Below are positions 50,900-60,281 of a stretch of 64,000 bases of DNA, piece after piece. How positions within the stretch are numbered: position 1 is the first letter of the stretch; every line of letters begins with the position of its first letter. The stretch spans positions 248,823 to 312,822 of the forward strand of contig NZ_LMGL01000001.1 of NCBI RefSeq assembly GCF_001427145.1. The letters are read 5' to 3'. The position numbers and the translations under genes were made by a program. Source of the stretch: Microbacterium sp. Root166. Its GTDB lineage: Bacteria; Actinomycetota; Actinomycetes; Actinomycetales; Microbacteriaceae. Below the pieces are notes generated by a model. The model saw only the letters and a program-made list of their open reading frames with translations, searched no databases and had not been told where the DNA came from.

Positions 50900-52393
50900 A
50901 TGGAGGCCATGGACGGGTTCGCGGCGGTCGACTTCGGGTTCGCCCGAGAGGTCCTCCAACGCGGGATCGCCGCGCTGTACCTCGTCGCTTTCGTCTCGAC
51001 GCTGAACCAGTTCCGGCCGCTCCTCGGCGAGCACGGACTCCTCCCCGCTCCGGAGCTGCTCCACTGGGCGCGCACGTCCCCGCGGGGCCGGCTGCTGCAT
51101 CCGACCCTCTTCCGTCATGTCGAGTACACCGACCGGCGTCTGGCCGCCCTGTGCTGGGCCGGCATCGCCGTGGCGGCGGCGGTGGTCTGCGGCATCCCTC
51201 AGCTGTTCACGCCGTGGGCGCCGATGGCCTGCTTCCTGGCGCTCTGGCTCGGCTACATGTCGGTCGTCAGCATCGGCCAGACCTTCTACGGCTTCGGCTG
51301 GGAGATGCTGCTGCTCGAGGCCGGGTTCCTCGCCGCGTTCCTCGGCTCGGCCGCAGAGCCGCCGCCGACGGTGGTGATCGTGCTGCTGTGGTGGCTCGTG
51401 TTCCGGCTCGAGTTCGGCGCCGGCATGATCAAGATCCGCGGCGGCCGGGAGTGGCGCGACCTCACGGCGCTCACCTTCCACCACGAGACGCAGCCGATGC
51501 CCGGGCCGCTCAGCAGGCAGGCGCATCTGCTGCCCCGCTGGTTCCACAAGGGCGAGGTCCTCGGCAACCACTTCGCGCAGCTCGTCGTGCCGTGGTTCCT
51601 GTTCGCGCCGCTGCTCGGACTGTGGGTGCCCGGGCCGGTTCCCGCGAGCATCGGAGCCGTCGCCGCCGGCATCGTCATCGCGACCCAGCTCTGGCTCATC
51701 GTCACCGGCAACTTCGCGTGGCTCAACTGGGCCACTGTCGTCCTGGCCTTCTCCGCCGTCGGGCTGCCCGGCATCGGCTCTCCCGTCGCGCCGCCGCGGC
51801 AGGATCCGCCGTGGACGATCGACGGGATGCCGCTGCCCTGGCTTCTCGTGACCTCGGCGGTCGGCGTGCTCTACCTCGTGCTGAGCTGGCCAGCGGTGCG
51901 CAATCTGTTCGCGCGCCGGCAGCTCATGAACGCGAGCTTCAACCGCTGGCAGCTGGCGAACGCGTACGGCGCCTTCGGAACCGTGACGAAGGAGCGGATC
52001 GAGATCGTCGTCGAGGGCACCACCGACGTGGACCCGGACGGCGCCACCTGGCAGGAGTACGAATTCAAGGGCAAGCCCGGCGACGTGCGGCGGATCCCCC
52101 GGCAGTTCGCGCCGTACCACCTGCGGCTGGACTGGCTCATGTGGTTCCTGCCGCTGGGGCGGTCGCTCGAGGACTGGTTCACGATGTTCCTGCTGCGACT
52201 GCTGGAAGCGGATGCCGCGACCCTGCGCCTGCTCGCCGCGGATCCGTTCTCCGGCGAGCGGCCACGCTGGGTGCGGGCGGTGTCGTACCGCTACCGCTTC
52301 GCCACCCGCGAGGAGCTGAAGGCGGACGGCGTGCGGTGGGTGCGCGACCGGCGGCGTCCGGTGATGGGACCGGTGTCGCTTCGCGGGCGGTGA
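50900..52393 (+). CDS. Lipase-maturation-factor (LMF1)-like membrane protein
   Basis: A 497-residue multipass protein of the lipase maturation factor family, better known from animals. It has ten or so hydrophobic segments, RLEFGAGMIKIRGGREWRDLTAL near residues 165-187 (the strongest family match), and a C-terminal domain with QFAPYHLRLDWLMWFLPLG. In animals LMF1 folds lipases; in bacteria the role is not known. The first ATG has weak ribosome-binding sequence. Confidence 0.8.
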   Translation: MEAMDGFAAVDFGFAREVLQRGIAALYLVAFVSTLNQFRPLLGEHGLLPAPELLHWARTSPRGRLLHPTLFRHVEYTDRRLAALCWAGIAVAAAVVCGIPQLFTPWAPMACFLALWLGYMSVVSIGQTFYGFGWEMLLLEAGFLAAFLGSAAEPPPTVVIVLLWWLVFRLEFGAGMIKIRGGREWRDLTALTFHHETQPMPGPLSRQAHLLPRWFHKGEVLGNHFAQLVVPWFLFAPLLGLWVPGPVPASIGAVAAGIVIATQLWLIVTGNFAWLNWATVVLAFSAVGLPGIGSPVAPPRQDPPWTIDGMPLPWLLVTSAVGVLYLVLSWPAVRNLFARRQLMNASFNRWQLANAYGAFGTVTKERIEIVVEGTTDVDPDGATWQEYEFKGKPGDVRRIPRQFAPYHLRLDWLMWFLPLGRSLEDWFTMFLLRLLEADAATLRLLAADPFSGERPRWVRAVSYRYRFATREELKADGVRWVRDRRRPVMGPVSLRGR

Positions 52394-52459
52394 GCCGCGG
52401 CATCCGAGCCGTGAGCCTTCGCCGGGGCAACGCCCAGGCGACCCGGCGACAATGGAACG

Positions 52460-53017
52460 GTGAAGCTTCTCGTCGCCGCCCTCGATGCCGAACTCGTCGC
52501 GTTCCCCGCCGACCTCCCCGGGTTCGACCGGCTCGTCACCGGCCCCGGCAAGCTGCAGGCCACCTATGCGCTGACCCGCGCGCTCGATGCCGCCGAGTAC
52601 GACGAGATCGTCGTGGTCGGCACCGCGGGCGCGATCGACGCCCGGCTCGACGCCGACGTCTACGAGATCGGCGCCGCGATCCAGCACGACGTGACCGACA
52701 TCGACGGGATCGTCGGCCAGCACGTCTCGCTGCCCCCGCGCATGGCCGTGACTGACGGCGGCGTGACGATCGCCACCGGCGACCACTTCGTCGACGACTC
52801 CGAGGCGGTCGAGGTCATCCGTCCGCTCGGCGCGGGCCTGGTCGACATGGAGACCTACGCCTACGTCTGGGTCGCGGAGCGCTTCGGAGTGCCGATCCGG
52901 GTGCTCAAGGCCGTCTCGGACCGCGCGCAGGACGACGCGATCACCGACTGGCGAGCCGCCGTCGCCGCGTGCAGCGAGCAGCTGCGCGCCCGCATCCGCG
53001 CCGACTACGGCGTCTGA
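52460..53017 (+). CDS. MTA/SAH-type nucleosidase
   Basis: A 185-residue purine/uridine-phosphorylase-fold protein, shorter than usual MTAN (about 230). Features: VVGTAGAID near residues 53-61, VDMETYAYVWVAERF near 129-143 (the substrate-binding ME and E), and VLKAVSDRAQDDA near 148-160 with the conserved catalytic Asp. It probably removes adenine from methylthioadenosine or S-adenosylhomocysteine. GACAAT lies six bases before the GTG start. Confidence 0.72.
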   Translation: MKLLVAALDAELVAFPADLPGFDRLVTGPGKLQATYALTRALDAAEYDEIVVVGTAGAIDARLDADVYEIGAAIQHDVTDIDGIVGQHVSLPPRMAVTDGGVTIATGDHFVDDSEAVEVIRPLGAGLVDMETYAYVWVAERFGVPIRVLKAVSDRAQDDAITDWRAAVAACSEQLRARIRADYGV

Positions 53018-53021
53018 GCCG

Positions 53022-53198
53022 TCACCGCTCGCGCGCGAACACGCTTCGCAGGACGAAGAACACGATCGCGGCGACCACGAGGACGACCACGAGCTTGCCG
53101 ATGAACCACAGCAGCGAGAACAGGATGTTCACGAGGAACCAGGCGATGAGGATCGCCACGACGACTCCGACGATGGTCCAGACCGTGTTCCTGTTCAC
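53022..53198 (-). CDS. 58-residue membrane protein
   Basis: A small protein of 58 residues, MNRNTVWTIVGVVVAILIAWF and a second hydrophobic stretch to VVAAIVFFVL, ending in ARER. Two tightly spaced membrane helices. The GTG start (CAC at 53196-53198) has TAGGCT (53205-53210 on the complement) six bases before it, so it is a likely real leaderless gene. It is divergent from the following plus-strand gene. Function unknown. Confidence 0.6.
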   Translation of the reverse strand: MNRNTVWTIVGVVVAILIAWFLVNILFSLLWFIGKLVVVLVVAAIVFFVLRSVFARER

Positions 53199-53282
53199 GG
53201 GAACAGCCTAGATAGTCTGGAGTGCCGCGAGGAGCACGTTCCCGTTCTCGCATCCCCCGACTTCTCGCAGCAAGGATTCCGC

Positions 53283-54251
53283 ATGTCCGATCCCACCTCC
53301 CCCACGCCTCCTCAGCCCGGCGAGCCCGAGCGCACCGACTCCAGCGCTCCGGTCTCCCCCGATGCCCAGCCCACCGAGGCGTACGACGCACCCGCGGCCC
53401 AGCCCACCGCGGCCTACCCGCCGTCGGACTTCCAGCCCACGGAGGCATACCCGCCGGCCGCCCAGGGTGCCTACGGGCAGCCCGGCGCGGCGCCCTACGG
53501 CCAGCCCGGCGCGCCTGCGACGGCGTACGCCGACCCGGCCTTCGCACAGGCGCCCGCCGGCGCGACGCCTCCCGGCTCGCCCGATCAGCGTCCGCGTACG
53601 CTCGGCTGGATCTCGCTGGCCCTCGCCGTCGGCGGTCTCGCGCTGGTCGGCGCCGCGTACATCCCGCTGCTGTGGGTCTCGGTGATCCTGGCCGTCATCG
53701 GCGGCCTGCTGCTGCTGGTCGCGCTCGTGCTGGGCATCGTCACCCTCGCCAGCAAGAAGCAGGGCGGCAAGGGCCTCGGCCTGGGCGCCGTGATCGTCGC
53801 GGTGCTCGGCGGCCTGGCCTGGATCGGCGCCATCTCGCTCGCGCTGCTGTTCGTCGGGCTGGATGCCGCGGCGAACAACTCCGCCGCACCCGAGAGCACG
53901 CCCTCGTCCTCCGCAGAGGCGACGCCCGATGCCGATGAGGACGACGCCGAGGAAGAGGCCGAGGAGCCCTCGGGCGCCTACGACGAGGCCGCGTATCTCG
54001 CCGAGGTCCGTCCCGGGCTCACCGCCATCCTGCAGGAGGTCGACCCGTCGATCACCGAGGAGATGCTCGGGCAGATCTACACCGACGAGATGCTGATCGA
54101 GCTGGGCACGACTCTTCTCTCCGCAGACGAGGCCACGCGCGAGATCATCATCAGCTCGCTCGCCTCCAGCGCCGAAGGGCTGTTCACCGAGGAGCAGGCA
54201 CAGCGGTTCTTCGACGTGATCCTCGTCGCCGCCGAAGCGCACCTCCAGTAG
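53283..54251 (+). CDS. Proline-rich DUF4190-like membrane protein
   Basis: A 322-residue protein. Residues 1-103 are low-complexity (PTEAYPP/GQPGAAPYGQ repeats), then three or so helices (about 108-195) resembling DUF4190, then an Asp/Glu/Ala linker and a C-terminal helical domain of about 90 residues (EVRPGLTAILQEVDPSITEEML). No known enzyme motif. The AAGGA ribosome-binding site and a TAGTCT near 53213 support expression. Confidence 0.6.
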   Translation: MSDPTSPTPPQPGEPERTDSSAPVSPDAQPTEAYDAPAAQPTAAYPPSDFQPTEAYPPAAQGAYGQPGAAPYGQPGAPATAYADPAFAQAPAGATPPGSPDQRPRTLGWISLALAVGGLALVGAAYIPLLWVSVILAVIGGLLLLVALVLGIVTLASKKQGGKGLGLGAVIVAVLGGLAWIGAISLALLFVGLDAAANNSAAPESTPSSSAEATPDADEDDAEEEAEEPSGAYDEAAYLAEVRPGLTAILQEVDPSITEEMLGQIYTDEMLIELGTTLLSADEATREIIISSLASSAEGLFTEEQAQRFFDVILVAAEAHLQ

Positions 54252-54342
54252 CAGCGATTCCCCCGATGGCGGCGGCCCCTCGGGTCGCCGCCATCGTCGT
54301 TCCTGCGGGGCAGAGGGTCACGCGGTTGCCCGCGGGTATCCG

Positions 54343-57300
54343 TCAGCTCAGGACGGCGCTCCCCTGCCGCACGATGCTCGGACCGTGACCCGTCGCCTGC
54401 ACGGTCAGCTGCGCCGGCAGCTGCTCCTTCATGGCGGCGACGTGGCTGATCACGCCGACGGTGCGGCCGCCCTGGCGCAGCTCGTCGAGCGTGCGCATCG
54501 CGAGTTCGAGCGTGTCGTCATCGAGCGAGCCGAAGCCCTCGTCGATGAACAGCGTGTCGAGCCGTACTCCGCCTGCGCGCGCCGTGACCACTTCGGCCAG
54601 GCCGAGCGCGAGGGCCAGGGAGGCGAGGAACGTCTCGCCTCCGGACAGCGATTGAGCCGGCCGCGCCTGCCCGGTGTGGGCGTCCATGATCTGCAGGCCC
54701 AGCCCGCTCGAGGCACCGCGTGCGGCGAGAGCGTCGCTGTGCTGCAGCCGGTAGCGGCCCGACGACATGTCGGACAGCCGCAGGTTCGCCGCCTCGACGA
54801 TCTCTTCGAGCTCGGCGGCGAGCACGAACGACTCGAGCGTCATGCGGTGGGTGTTCGGCGCCCGCCCGGCCACGGTATCGGCGAGCCGCGCGATCACGGC
54901 GTGGTCGGCGGCGAGCCCGGCGCTCTTCTCGTGCCCTGCGGTCGCGCGCGCGACGAGCTCGGCCACGCGGGCCGCGGTCTGGGATGCGGCCGCCGCGGCG
55001 TCGACGGCGGTGCTCCACCGCTCGCGGGCGTTCGCGAGGCGGGCCGCGGCGGCCTCGACGTCGACGAGGTCCTCCGGCTCGCCGGCGAGCTCCAGCTCGA
55101 GGTCGCGCAGCCTGTCGCGCTCCGTCCGCAGCGCGACCTCGTGGTCACGGATCGCCTCCTCCAGCTCGGTGCGCTGCGCGGATGTCCGCAGCGCGGCGGT
55201 CGCCTCAGCGGTGTCGTCGAATCCGGATGCCGCGATGCGCCGGTCCCGGTCCTCCGCCGAGCGCTCGGCCGTCGCGCGTGCCGCCTCTGCCGCGACCAGC
55301 GCCCCCGCGAGATCGCTCGCCAGCGTACGGCGCCGCTCGGCGTCGGCGATCCGCCCGGACACCGATTCGAAGGGGCCTCGGGCGTCGTCCACGGCCCGGC
55401 GCGCCGCCTGCGCATCGGCCGTGACGGCCGCGAGGCGCAGGCGCAAGGCGGTCACCTCGGCGGCGACGGCCTCGCGTTCGATCCGGGCGGCATCCTCGGC
55501 GGCGGTCAGGGCCTCGCGCTCTGCGGTGAGCCGGTCGCGATCCCGCACCGCCGTCGCCGCACGGTCGACGGCCGCCTCGGCGGCGTCGCGCCCGGCCTCG
55601 AGCGATTCGACGGCGGCCCCGCCAGCTCGCGCGGCCGCGGCGGCGTGGGCCTCGCGGGCGCTCCTGGCCCGTTCTGCCGCCTGGAGCTCCGCGGTCGCCG
55701 CCAGGTCGCGCTCGGTCTCGGCGGCGGCGATCTGCTCATCCGACACTCCGTCGTCGGCGGCGGGCGCCGGCGCGGGATGTTCGAGGGAACCGCACACGGC
55801 GCACGGCTCGCCGTCCACGAGCGCCGCGGCGAGCTCGCCGGCGTGGCCGGCCAGGCGCCGGCGCAGCGCTTCGGTGACGAGACGCCGGGCGCCGTCGTGA
55901 CGCTCGCTCGCGGCCAGGTACGCCGCCTCGGCGTCGCGCAGCCCGGACGCCAGCCGGACGGCCTCGCGAGCGGCGGACAGCCTCTCGGCCACGGCGTCGC
56001 GCTGGGTGACGGCGCCGTCGATTCCGCCCGCGGCCGCCTGAGCGGCTGCCAGTTCGGTCTCGAGCTGGGCCAGGCGCGCCGGAAAGGCCGCCCGGACCAC
56101 GTCGAGTTCAACGAGGAGCTGGTCGAACTCGGCGATGCGTGCGGTTCCCGCCGCGAGTTCGTCGCTCATCGCGTCGAGCTCGCGCTCGCGGACCCGCGCC
56201 GTCTTCCACACCGCGATGTCACCGGTGAGCTCATCGACCACGGCCCCGAGCGCCGCGACGTCGGAGGCCTCCGCGCCGTCCGCCACGGACTGCCACCCCT
56301 CGAGCGCGCGGGCGACATCGGCCAGCGCCGCGTCGGCGACAGCGGCAGCGGCGGTCGCCGCGTCGATCGACGTGCGCAGACCCTCGGCCTCCAGCGCACG
56401 GGCGAGCGTCTCGCGTTCGCGGCGGATGAGCGGCTCGGCTTCTTCCAGCGTCGCGAGCGCCAGGCGTGACCGCACCCGGAGCTCCTGCTTCTCACGGAGC
56501 GCACGCGTCGCGCGATGCGCACCCTCGGCCGCGGCGTGCACGGCGTCGGCCTCGTCGCGTTCGCGAACCAGCGTCTCGACCCGGTAGTCCGCGCGCTGGA
56601 CCCCGACGGCGGCGGTCTCCAGGCGTGCCGCGACGTCGGGAGCGGCCGCTGTCACAGCCTCCGCCGCCCCGGCTGCGCCGGACAGCTCGGCAGAAGCCAG
56701 CACCCGCTCTGCCTCGTCCAGCAGCAGGATCACTCCGTCGCCGGCGGCGGAGAGCTCCCGCTCGGCGTCACGGCGCCGCTGGTCGAGCGCGACCTGGTAC
56801 GCCTCGTAGGTGCGGGTGCCGAACAGCCGGCGCAGCAGCCGCTGCCGCTCGTCGTTCTTCGCGAGCAGGAACTCTGCGAACCGGTTCTGGGCGAGCAGGA
56901 TCACCTGCAGGAACTGCTGCTGACTGAGGCCGAGGATCTCGTCGAGCTCGCGTGCGACGTCCACCGGTCGCGCCGCGATCCCGGTCCACTGATCGCCGAG
57001 GAGCTCGTCGAGCTGGGCACGATGCGGCTCGGTCGTCATGCCCGTGCCGCGCTGCTTGGGGCGCTCGTACTCGGGCGAGCGGGTGACGCGGAATCTGCGG
57101 CCGCCCGCCGAGAACTCCACGCTCACGCTCGTGGGGTCCTCGGGCGCGCAGTGGTCGCTGCGCAGCCGCCGTTCGGCCCCGTCGTAGCGGGGCACACCGC
57201 CGTAGAGCGCGAAGCTCACGCCGTCGAGCACGCTGGACTTGCCGGCGCCGGTGCGCCCGGCGATGAGGAAGATGCCGTCGTCGGCGAAGGCGTCGAAGTC

Positions 57301-57360
57301 GACGACCTGCCGTTCACGGAACGGCCCGAACCCCTCGAGCTCGAGGGAGTGCAGCCTCAC
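54343..57360 (-). CDS. sbcC: SbcC-type SMC ATPase
   Basis: A 1005-residue SMC-like exonuclease subunit that pairs with SbcD to cut DNA hairpins and blocked ends. Walker A AGRTGAGKSS (Gly35-Ser43) near the N-terminus; two long Ala/Glu/Arg-rich coiled coils; a zinc hook CAVC (Cys520, Cys523); signature SLSGGETFLASLAL and Walker B LFIDEGFGSLD near the C-terminus. Start GTG at 57360 overlaps the sbcD stop. Confidence 0.93.
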   Translation of the reverse strand: MRLHSLELEGFGPFRERQVVDFDAFADDGIFLIAGRTGAGKSSVLDGVSFALYGGVPRYDGAERRLRSDHCAPEDPTSVSVEFSAGGRRFRVTRSPEYERPKQRGTGMTTEPHRAQLDELLGDQWTGIAARPVDVARELDEILGLSQQQFLQVILLAQNRFAEFLLAKNDERQRLLRRLFGTRTYEAYQVALDQRRRDAERELSAAGDGVILLLDEAERVLASAELSGAAGAAEAVTAAAPDVAARLETAAVGVQRADYRVETLVRERDEADAVHAAAEGAHRATRALREKQELRVRSRLALATLEEAEPLIRRERETLARALEAEGLRTSIDAATAAAAVADAALADVARALEGWQSVADGAEASDVAALGAVVDELTGDIAVWKTARVRERELDAMSDELAAGTARIAEFDQLLVELDVVRAAFPARLAQLETELAAAQAAAGGIDGAVTQRDAVAERLSAAREAVRLASGLRDAEAAYLAASERHDGARRLVTEALRRRLAGHAGELAAALVDGEPCAVCGSLEHPAPAPAADDGVSDEQIAAAETERDLAATAELQAAERARSAREAHAAAAARAGGAAVESLEAGRDAAEAAVDRAATAVRDRDRLTAEREALTAAEDAARIEREAVAAEVTALRLRLAAVTADAQAARRAVDDARGPFESVSGRIADAERRRTLASDLAGALVAAEAARATAERSAEDRDRRIAASGFDDTAEATAALRTSAQRTELEEAIRDHEVALRTERDRLRDLELELAGEPEDLVDVEAAAARLANARERWSTAVDAAAAASQTAARVAELVARATAGHEKSAGLAADHAVIARLADTVAGRAPNTHRMTLESFVLAAELEEIVEAANLRLSDMSSGRYRLQHSDALAARGASSGLGLQIMDAHTGQARPAQSLSGGETFLASLALALGLAEVVTARAGGVRLDTLFIDEGFGSLDDDTLELAMRTLDELRQGGRTVGVISHVAAMKEQLPAQLTVQATGHGPSIVRQGSAVLS

Positions 57361-58511
57361 GTGCGCGCCTCGGCGAGCGTGTGCTCGCCGATCACGCCAC
57401 GGATGACCTCGCTCTCGCGCTCCGACGCTCCCTCGCCCTCGCGGACGTGGGACAGGAAGACGTCGATGAGCTCGGCATCCGATCGGGCGGCCCGCACCCG
57501 CAGTGCGTACGTGGAGCCGTCGTCGCCGCGCGCGCCGACGGGCGTGTGCATCACCGTCGCGCAGAACGGGAAGCGCTTCTGCAGCCGCCGCATGGGATCG
57601 GACTGGGGAGTGGCATCGGTGTACTGGGCGCACACCCAGTCCGTCTCGACGTCGCCGAACCGCTCGTCGGCGAGCAGCTCATCGAGCGTGCCCCGGATGG
57701 TCGACAGCCGGCGCGGCACGGGCAGCTCGAGCCACTCGACCCCCGCCAGGCCGGCGGCGTCGAGGTCGACGAGCCAGGAGCCGCGCGGCTTGTCGGCCTC
57801 GCCGAAGCTGTAGTGCAGCGGGGCACCGGCGTAGCGAACCCGTTCGGACAGCCGCTGCCGGCCGTGGATGTGCCCGAGGGCGACGTAGTCGGGGCCGTCG
57901 AACGCCGATGCGGGAACGACGTCCAGGCTCCCCTGCCGGATCTCGCGTTCGACGCCGGGGGTGGCGTCCACCCCGGCCGCGAAGCAGTGCGCCATCACCA
58001 CCGAGCGTCCGCCGCGCACCGCGGCGTCGGCCCGGACGAGTCCCATCGCGTGCTCGATGGTCTGACGCTGAGAGCGCAGCTCGGCGCCCGGCCACAGGTG
58101 GCGCACCAGCGCCGGCTCGAGGAACGGGATGCCGTAGATGTGCACCGTCCCGTGCTCGTCATCGAGCGTGATCGGGGTTCCGGTGCTGAGCGGATCCGTC
58201 ACGACGTGGATGCCGTCGCGCAGCAGCGACGCCTGGAAACCGAGGCGCGCGGCCGAGTCGTGGTTGCCGCTGGTCACGACGACGGTGGCGCCGGTGTCGG
58301 ACAGTGCCCGGAGCGTGTCGGTGAGCACCGCGTAGCAGGCGGCGGCGGGCGCCGCAGAGTCGAAGACGTCGCCCGCGACGAGCACCACATCGACCTCGTT
58401 CTCGCGCACCTGCTCGACGAGCGCGTCAAGCACGCCGCGGAGCGCATCGAGCGTGGCGTGGCCGTGGAACGACCGCCCGATGTGCCAGTCCGAGGTGTGC
58501 AGGATGCGCAT
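57357..58511 (-). CDS. sbcD: SbcD exonuclease
   Basis: A 384-residue calcineurin-like metallophosphoesterase, the nuclease of the SbcCD complex. Opening HTSDWHIG (Asp8, His10), GDVFDSA near residue 53, SGNHDSA near 83 and GHIHGRQR are the metal-binding motifs. The ATG at 58511 is chosen because TACGGT (58518-58523 on the complement) lies six bases before it. It overlaps sbcC by four bases. Confidence 0.93.
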   Translation of the reverse strand: MRILHTSDWHIGRSFHGHATLDALRGVLDALVEQVRENEVDVVLVAGDVFDSAAPAAACYAVLTDTLRALSDTGATVVVTSGNHDSAARLGFQASLLRDGIHVVTDPLSTGTPITLDDEHGTVHIYGIPFLEPALVRHLWPGAELRSQRQTIEHAMGLVRADAAVRGGRSVVMAHCFAAGVDATPGVEREIRQGSLDVVPASAFDGPDYVALGHIHGRQRLSERVRYAGAPLHYSFGEADKPRGSWLVDLDAAGLAGVEWLELPVPRRLSTIRGTLDELLADERFGDVETDWVCAQYTDATPQSDPMRRLQKRFPFCATVMHTPVGARGDDGSTYALRVRAARSDAELIDVFLSHVREGEGASERESEVIRGVIGEHTLAEART

Positions 58512-58588
58512 GATCACACCGTACGTTCGAGTGCCGACATCCCGGCCGAGACAGGCCGCAACGGGCCCGCCCGGACGTATCGTGGACT

Positions 58589-59143
58589 ATGGCGCCGTCA
58601 TCCGGATCCGCACCCGCCACGGTCGTCGCGCTCGTCGGGACGGGCAGCGATGCACTGCTGAGCGACCTCGGCGACCTGCCCGGCGTGCAGGCTCTCTCCC
58701 TGCGGGAGAGCGAACCCGCAGCCGCCGCCAGGGCCGTGGCCTCGGCATCCGCTCCGTACGTCGTCCATGATGCCGACCCGCTCGAGCACGTGGCCGCGGC
58801 CTGGGTCGAGCTGTTCGAGGAGCGCGCCACCCTCGGCACCCTCGAGATCGAGGTCGAGACGCTGCTGGGGCTGTTCCAGTCGGGAGAGGCGCTCATGCCG
58901 GACTACTACGTCGTCGTCGGGCCGGAGGACATCGAGGGCACATGGCGGCACTGGTGGCTCGGGGCGCTCGCGCTTCGCGCGCCGTCTCGCGTCCTCCCCG
59001 TCGAAGCGGCGGCTCCCGCCCTGCGGGCCCGGCTGCGCGCACTCCCGTCGTCGCGTCCCTGGCCTGATCCCGGCTGGCTGCGACGCGTGCAGTTCGAGAT
59101 CCCCGACCGCGTCGGCCTGCGCGACCAGCTGGGCGCGGCGTGA
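58589..59143 (+). CDS. Conserved hypothetical protein (184 aa)
   Basis: A 184-residue soluble protein with a Rossmann-like start (VVALVGTGSDALL) and acidic body; GPEDIEGTWRHWWLG near residues 111-125 is its most distinctive stretch. I do not recognise the family. It is divergent from sbcD, with a TATCGT hexamer (58578-58583) five bases before the ATG, and 24 bases upstream of the alpha/beta-hydrolase gene, so possibly co-transcribed. Confidence 0.55.
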   Translation: MAPSSGSAPATVVALVGTGSDALLSDLGDLPGVQALSLRESEPAAAARAVASASAPYVVHDADPLEHVAAAWVELFEERATLGTLEIEVETLLGLFQSGEALMPDYYVVVGPEDIEGTWRHWWLGALALRAPSRVLPVEAAAPALRARLRALPSSRPWPDPGWLRRVQFEIPDRVGLRDQLGAA

Positions 59144-59167
59144 CACCTGCTCGATTACGCTGAACCC

Positions 59168-59902
59168 GTGCCCCACGCTCGCGAATTCAGCTTCGCCGGG
59201 AGCACGCTCGTGGCCGAGCGCCACGGCAGCGGGAGCCCGCGCTACGTGCTGATCCACGGCATCGGCATGGGCAGGAGCGTGTTCAGCGACCTCGTCTCGC
59301 AGCTGGACGGATCGGGCGAGGTGATCTCGATCGACCTGCCCGGCTACGGGGAGGCTCCCGAGCCGCCGCGCGTGCTCACGATGGAGCGGACCGCCGATCT
59401 GGTGGCCGCTTTCCTGCGCGCGCGGGTCGGTGCGCCGGCGGTGATCATCGGCCACTCGATGGGGGCGCAGGTCGCGCTGGAGATCGGTGCCCGCCATCCC
59501 GAGACGGTCTCGGGGCTCGTGCTCGTCGGCCCCACGGTGGATCCTGCGGCGCGCACCGCCCCCAGGCAGCTGTCGCGACTGCTGCGCGACATCGCCGTCG
59601 AGAGTCCGAAGGTGATCGCGCTCGGCGCGCGCGAGTACGTCCGTGCAGGGCCGAGACTGCGCCTGAAGTTCCGCGCGATGCTCGTCCATCGGCCGGAGGA
59701 CGTGCTCGCCGAGGTGGCCGCGCCGACCCTGGTGCTGCGGGGCGAGGACGACCTCGTGACCCCGCGCGCCTGGTGCCGCACGATCGTCGACGGGCTGCCG
59801 GACGGGCGGCTGGCAGAGGTGCCGGGCCACGGTCACGAGGCGATGATCCGGGATGCCGCGGCCGCCGCCGCGCTCATCCGCGAGTTCGCGCGCGACCACT
59901 GA
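59168..59902 (+). CDS. Alpha/beta-hydrolase
   Basis: A 244-residue alpha/beta-hydrolase: oxyanion HGIGMGRSV near residues 32-40, nucleophile GHSMGAQ near 96-102, and late His in GHGHEAM. Substrate unknown; it resembles haloperoxidase-like esterases. The GTG start lies six bases after TACGCT (59156-59161), a leaderless arrangement that sits inside the end of the upstream gap. Confidence 0.82.
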   Translation: MPHAREFSFAGSTLVAERHGSGSPRYVLIHGIGMGRSVFSDLVSQLDGSGEVISIDLPGYGEAPEPPRVLTMERTADLVAAFLRARVGAPAVIIGHSMGAQVALEIGARHPETVSGLVLVGPTVDPAARTAPRQLSRLLRDIAVESPKVIALGAREYVRAGPRLRLKFRAMLVHRPEDVLAEVAAPTLVLRGEDDLVTPRAWCRTIVDGLPDGRLAEVPGHGHEAMIRDAAAAAALIREFARDH

Positions 59903-60002
59903 CCGACTGCCGCGTTCCCTCCGATTCCTGCCACCTGTGACCGACCCGGCAATGTCGGAGCCCCGGCGTACGTTCGAGTCATCGGAACCAACGGAGGAAA
60001 CT

Positions 60003-60233
60003 ATGCTCTCGCTCGTCACCGCCGCCGAACAGCAGTACCGTCACGAGTCCAGCGTCCGCGAACGCGAACACGCGATGCTCGTCGCCATACGCGATCGACG
60101 CGCGGGCCTCGCGCTGATCGATCAGCCGGTCACCGTCGTCGCCGCACGTCCGCAGCGCACACCGTGGGCCCGGCCGATCGGTCTGCGTCTCACCGCCGAC
60201 GATCCCTGCCCCACGGCCTGCGCCATCGCATGA
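60003..60233 (+). CDS. Small hypothetical protein (76 aa)
   Basis: A 76-residue protein, N-terminus helical and charged (AEQQYRHESSVREREHAML), C-terminus Pro/Arg-rich with two Cys near the end (CPTACAIA). No family recognised. The GGAGGA ribosome-binding site stands directly before the ATG and a strong terminator follows at once, so expression is plausible. Confidence 0.5.
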   Translation: MLSLVTAAEQQYRHESSVREREHAMLVAIRDRRAGLALIDQPVTVVAARPQRTPWARPIGLRLTADDPCPTACAIA

Positions 60234-60260
60234 ACGAGCCCGCCCCGAGGGCGGGCTCGT
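60234..60260. terminator. Strong terminator hairpin
   Basis: A perfect 11-bp stem, 60234-60244 with 60250-60260 (ACGAGCCCGCC and its complement), loop CCGAG. It begins right at the stop of the 76-residue gene and lies 22 bases from the end of the gene on the other strand, so it serves both. Confidence 0.8.
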
Positions 60261-60281
60261 CCATGTCACGATGCTTTCACG

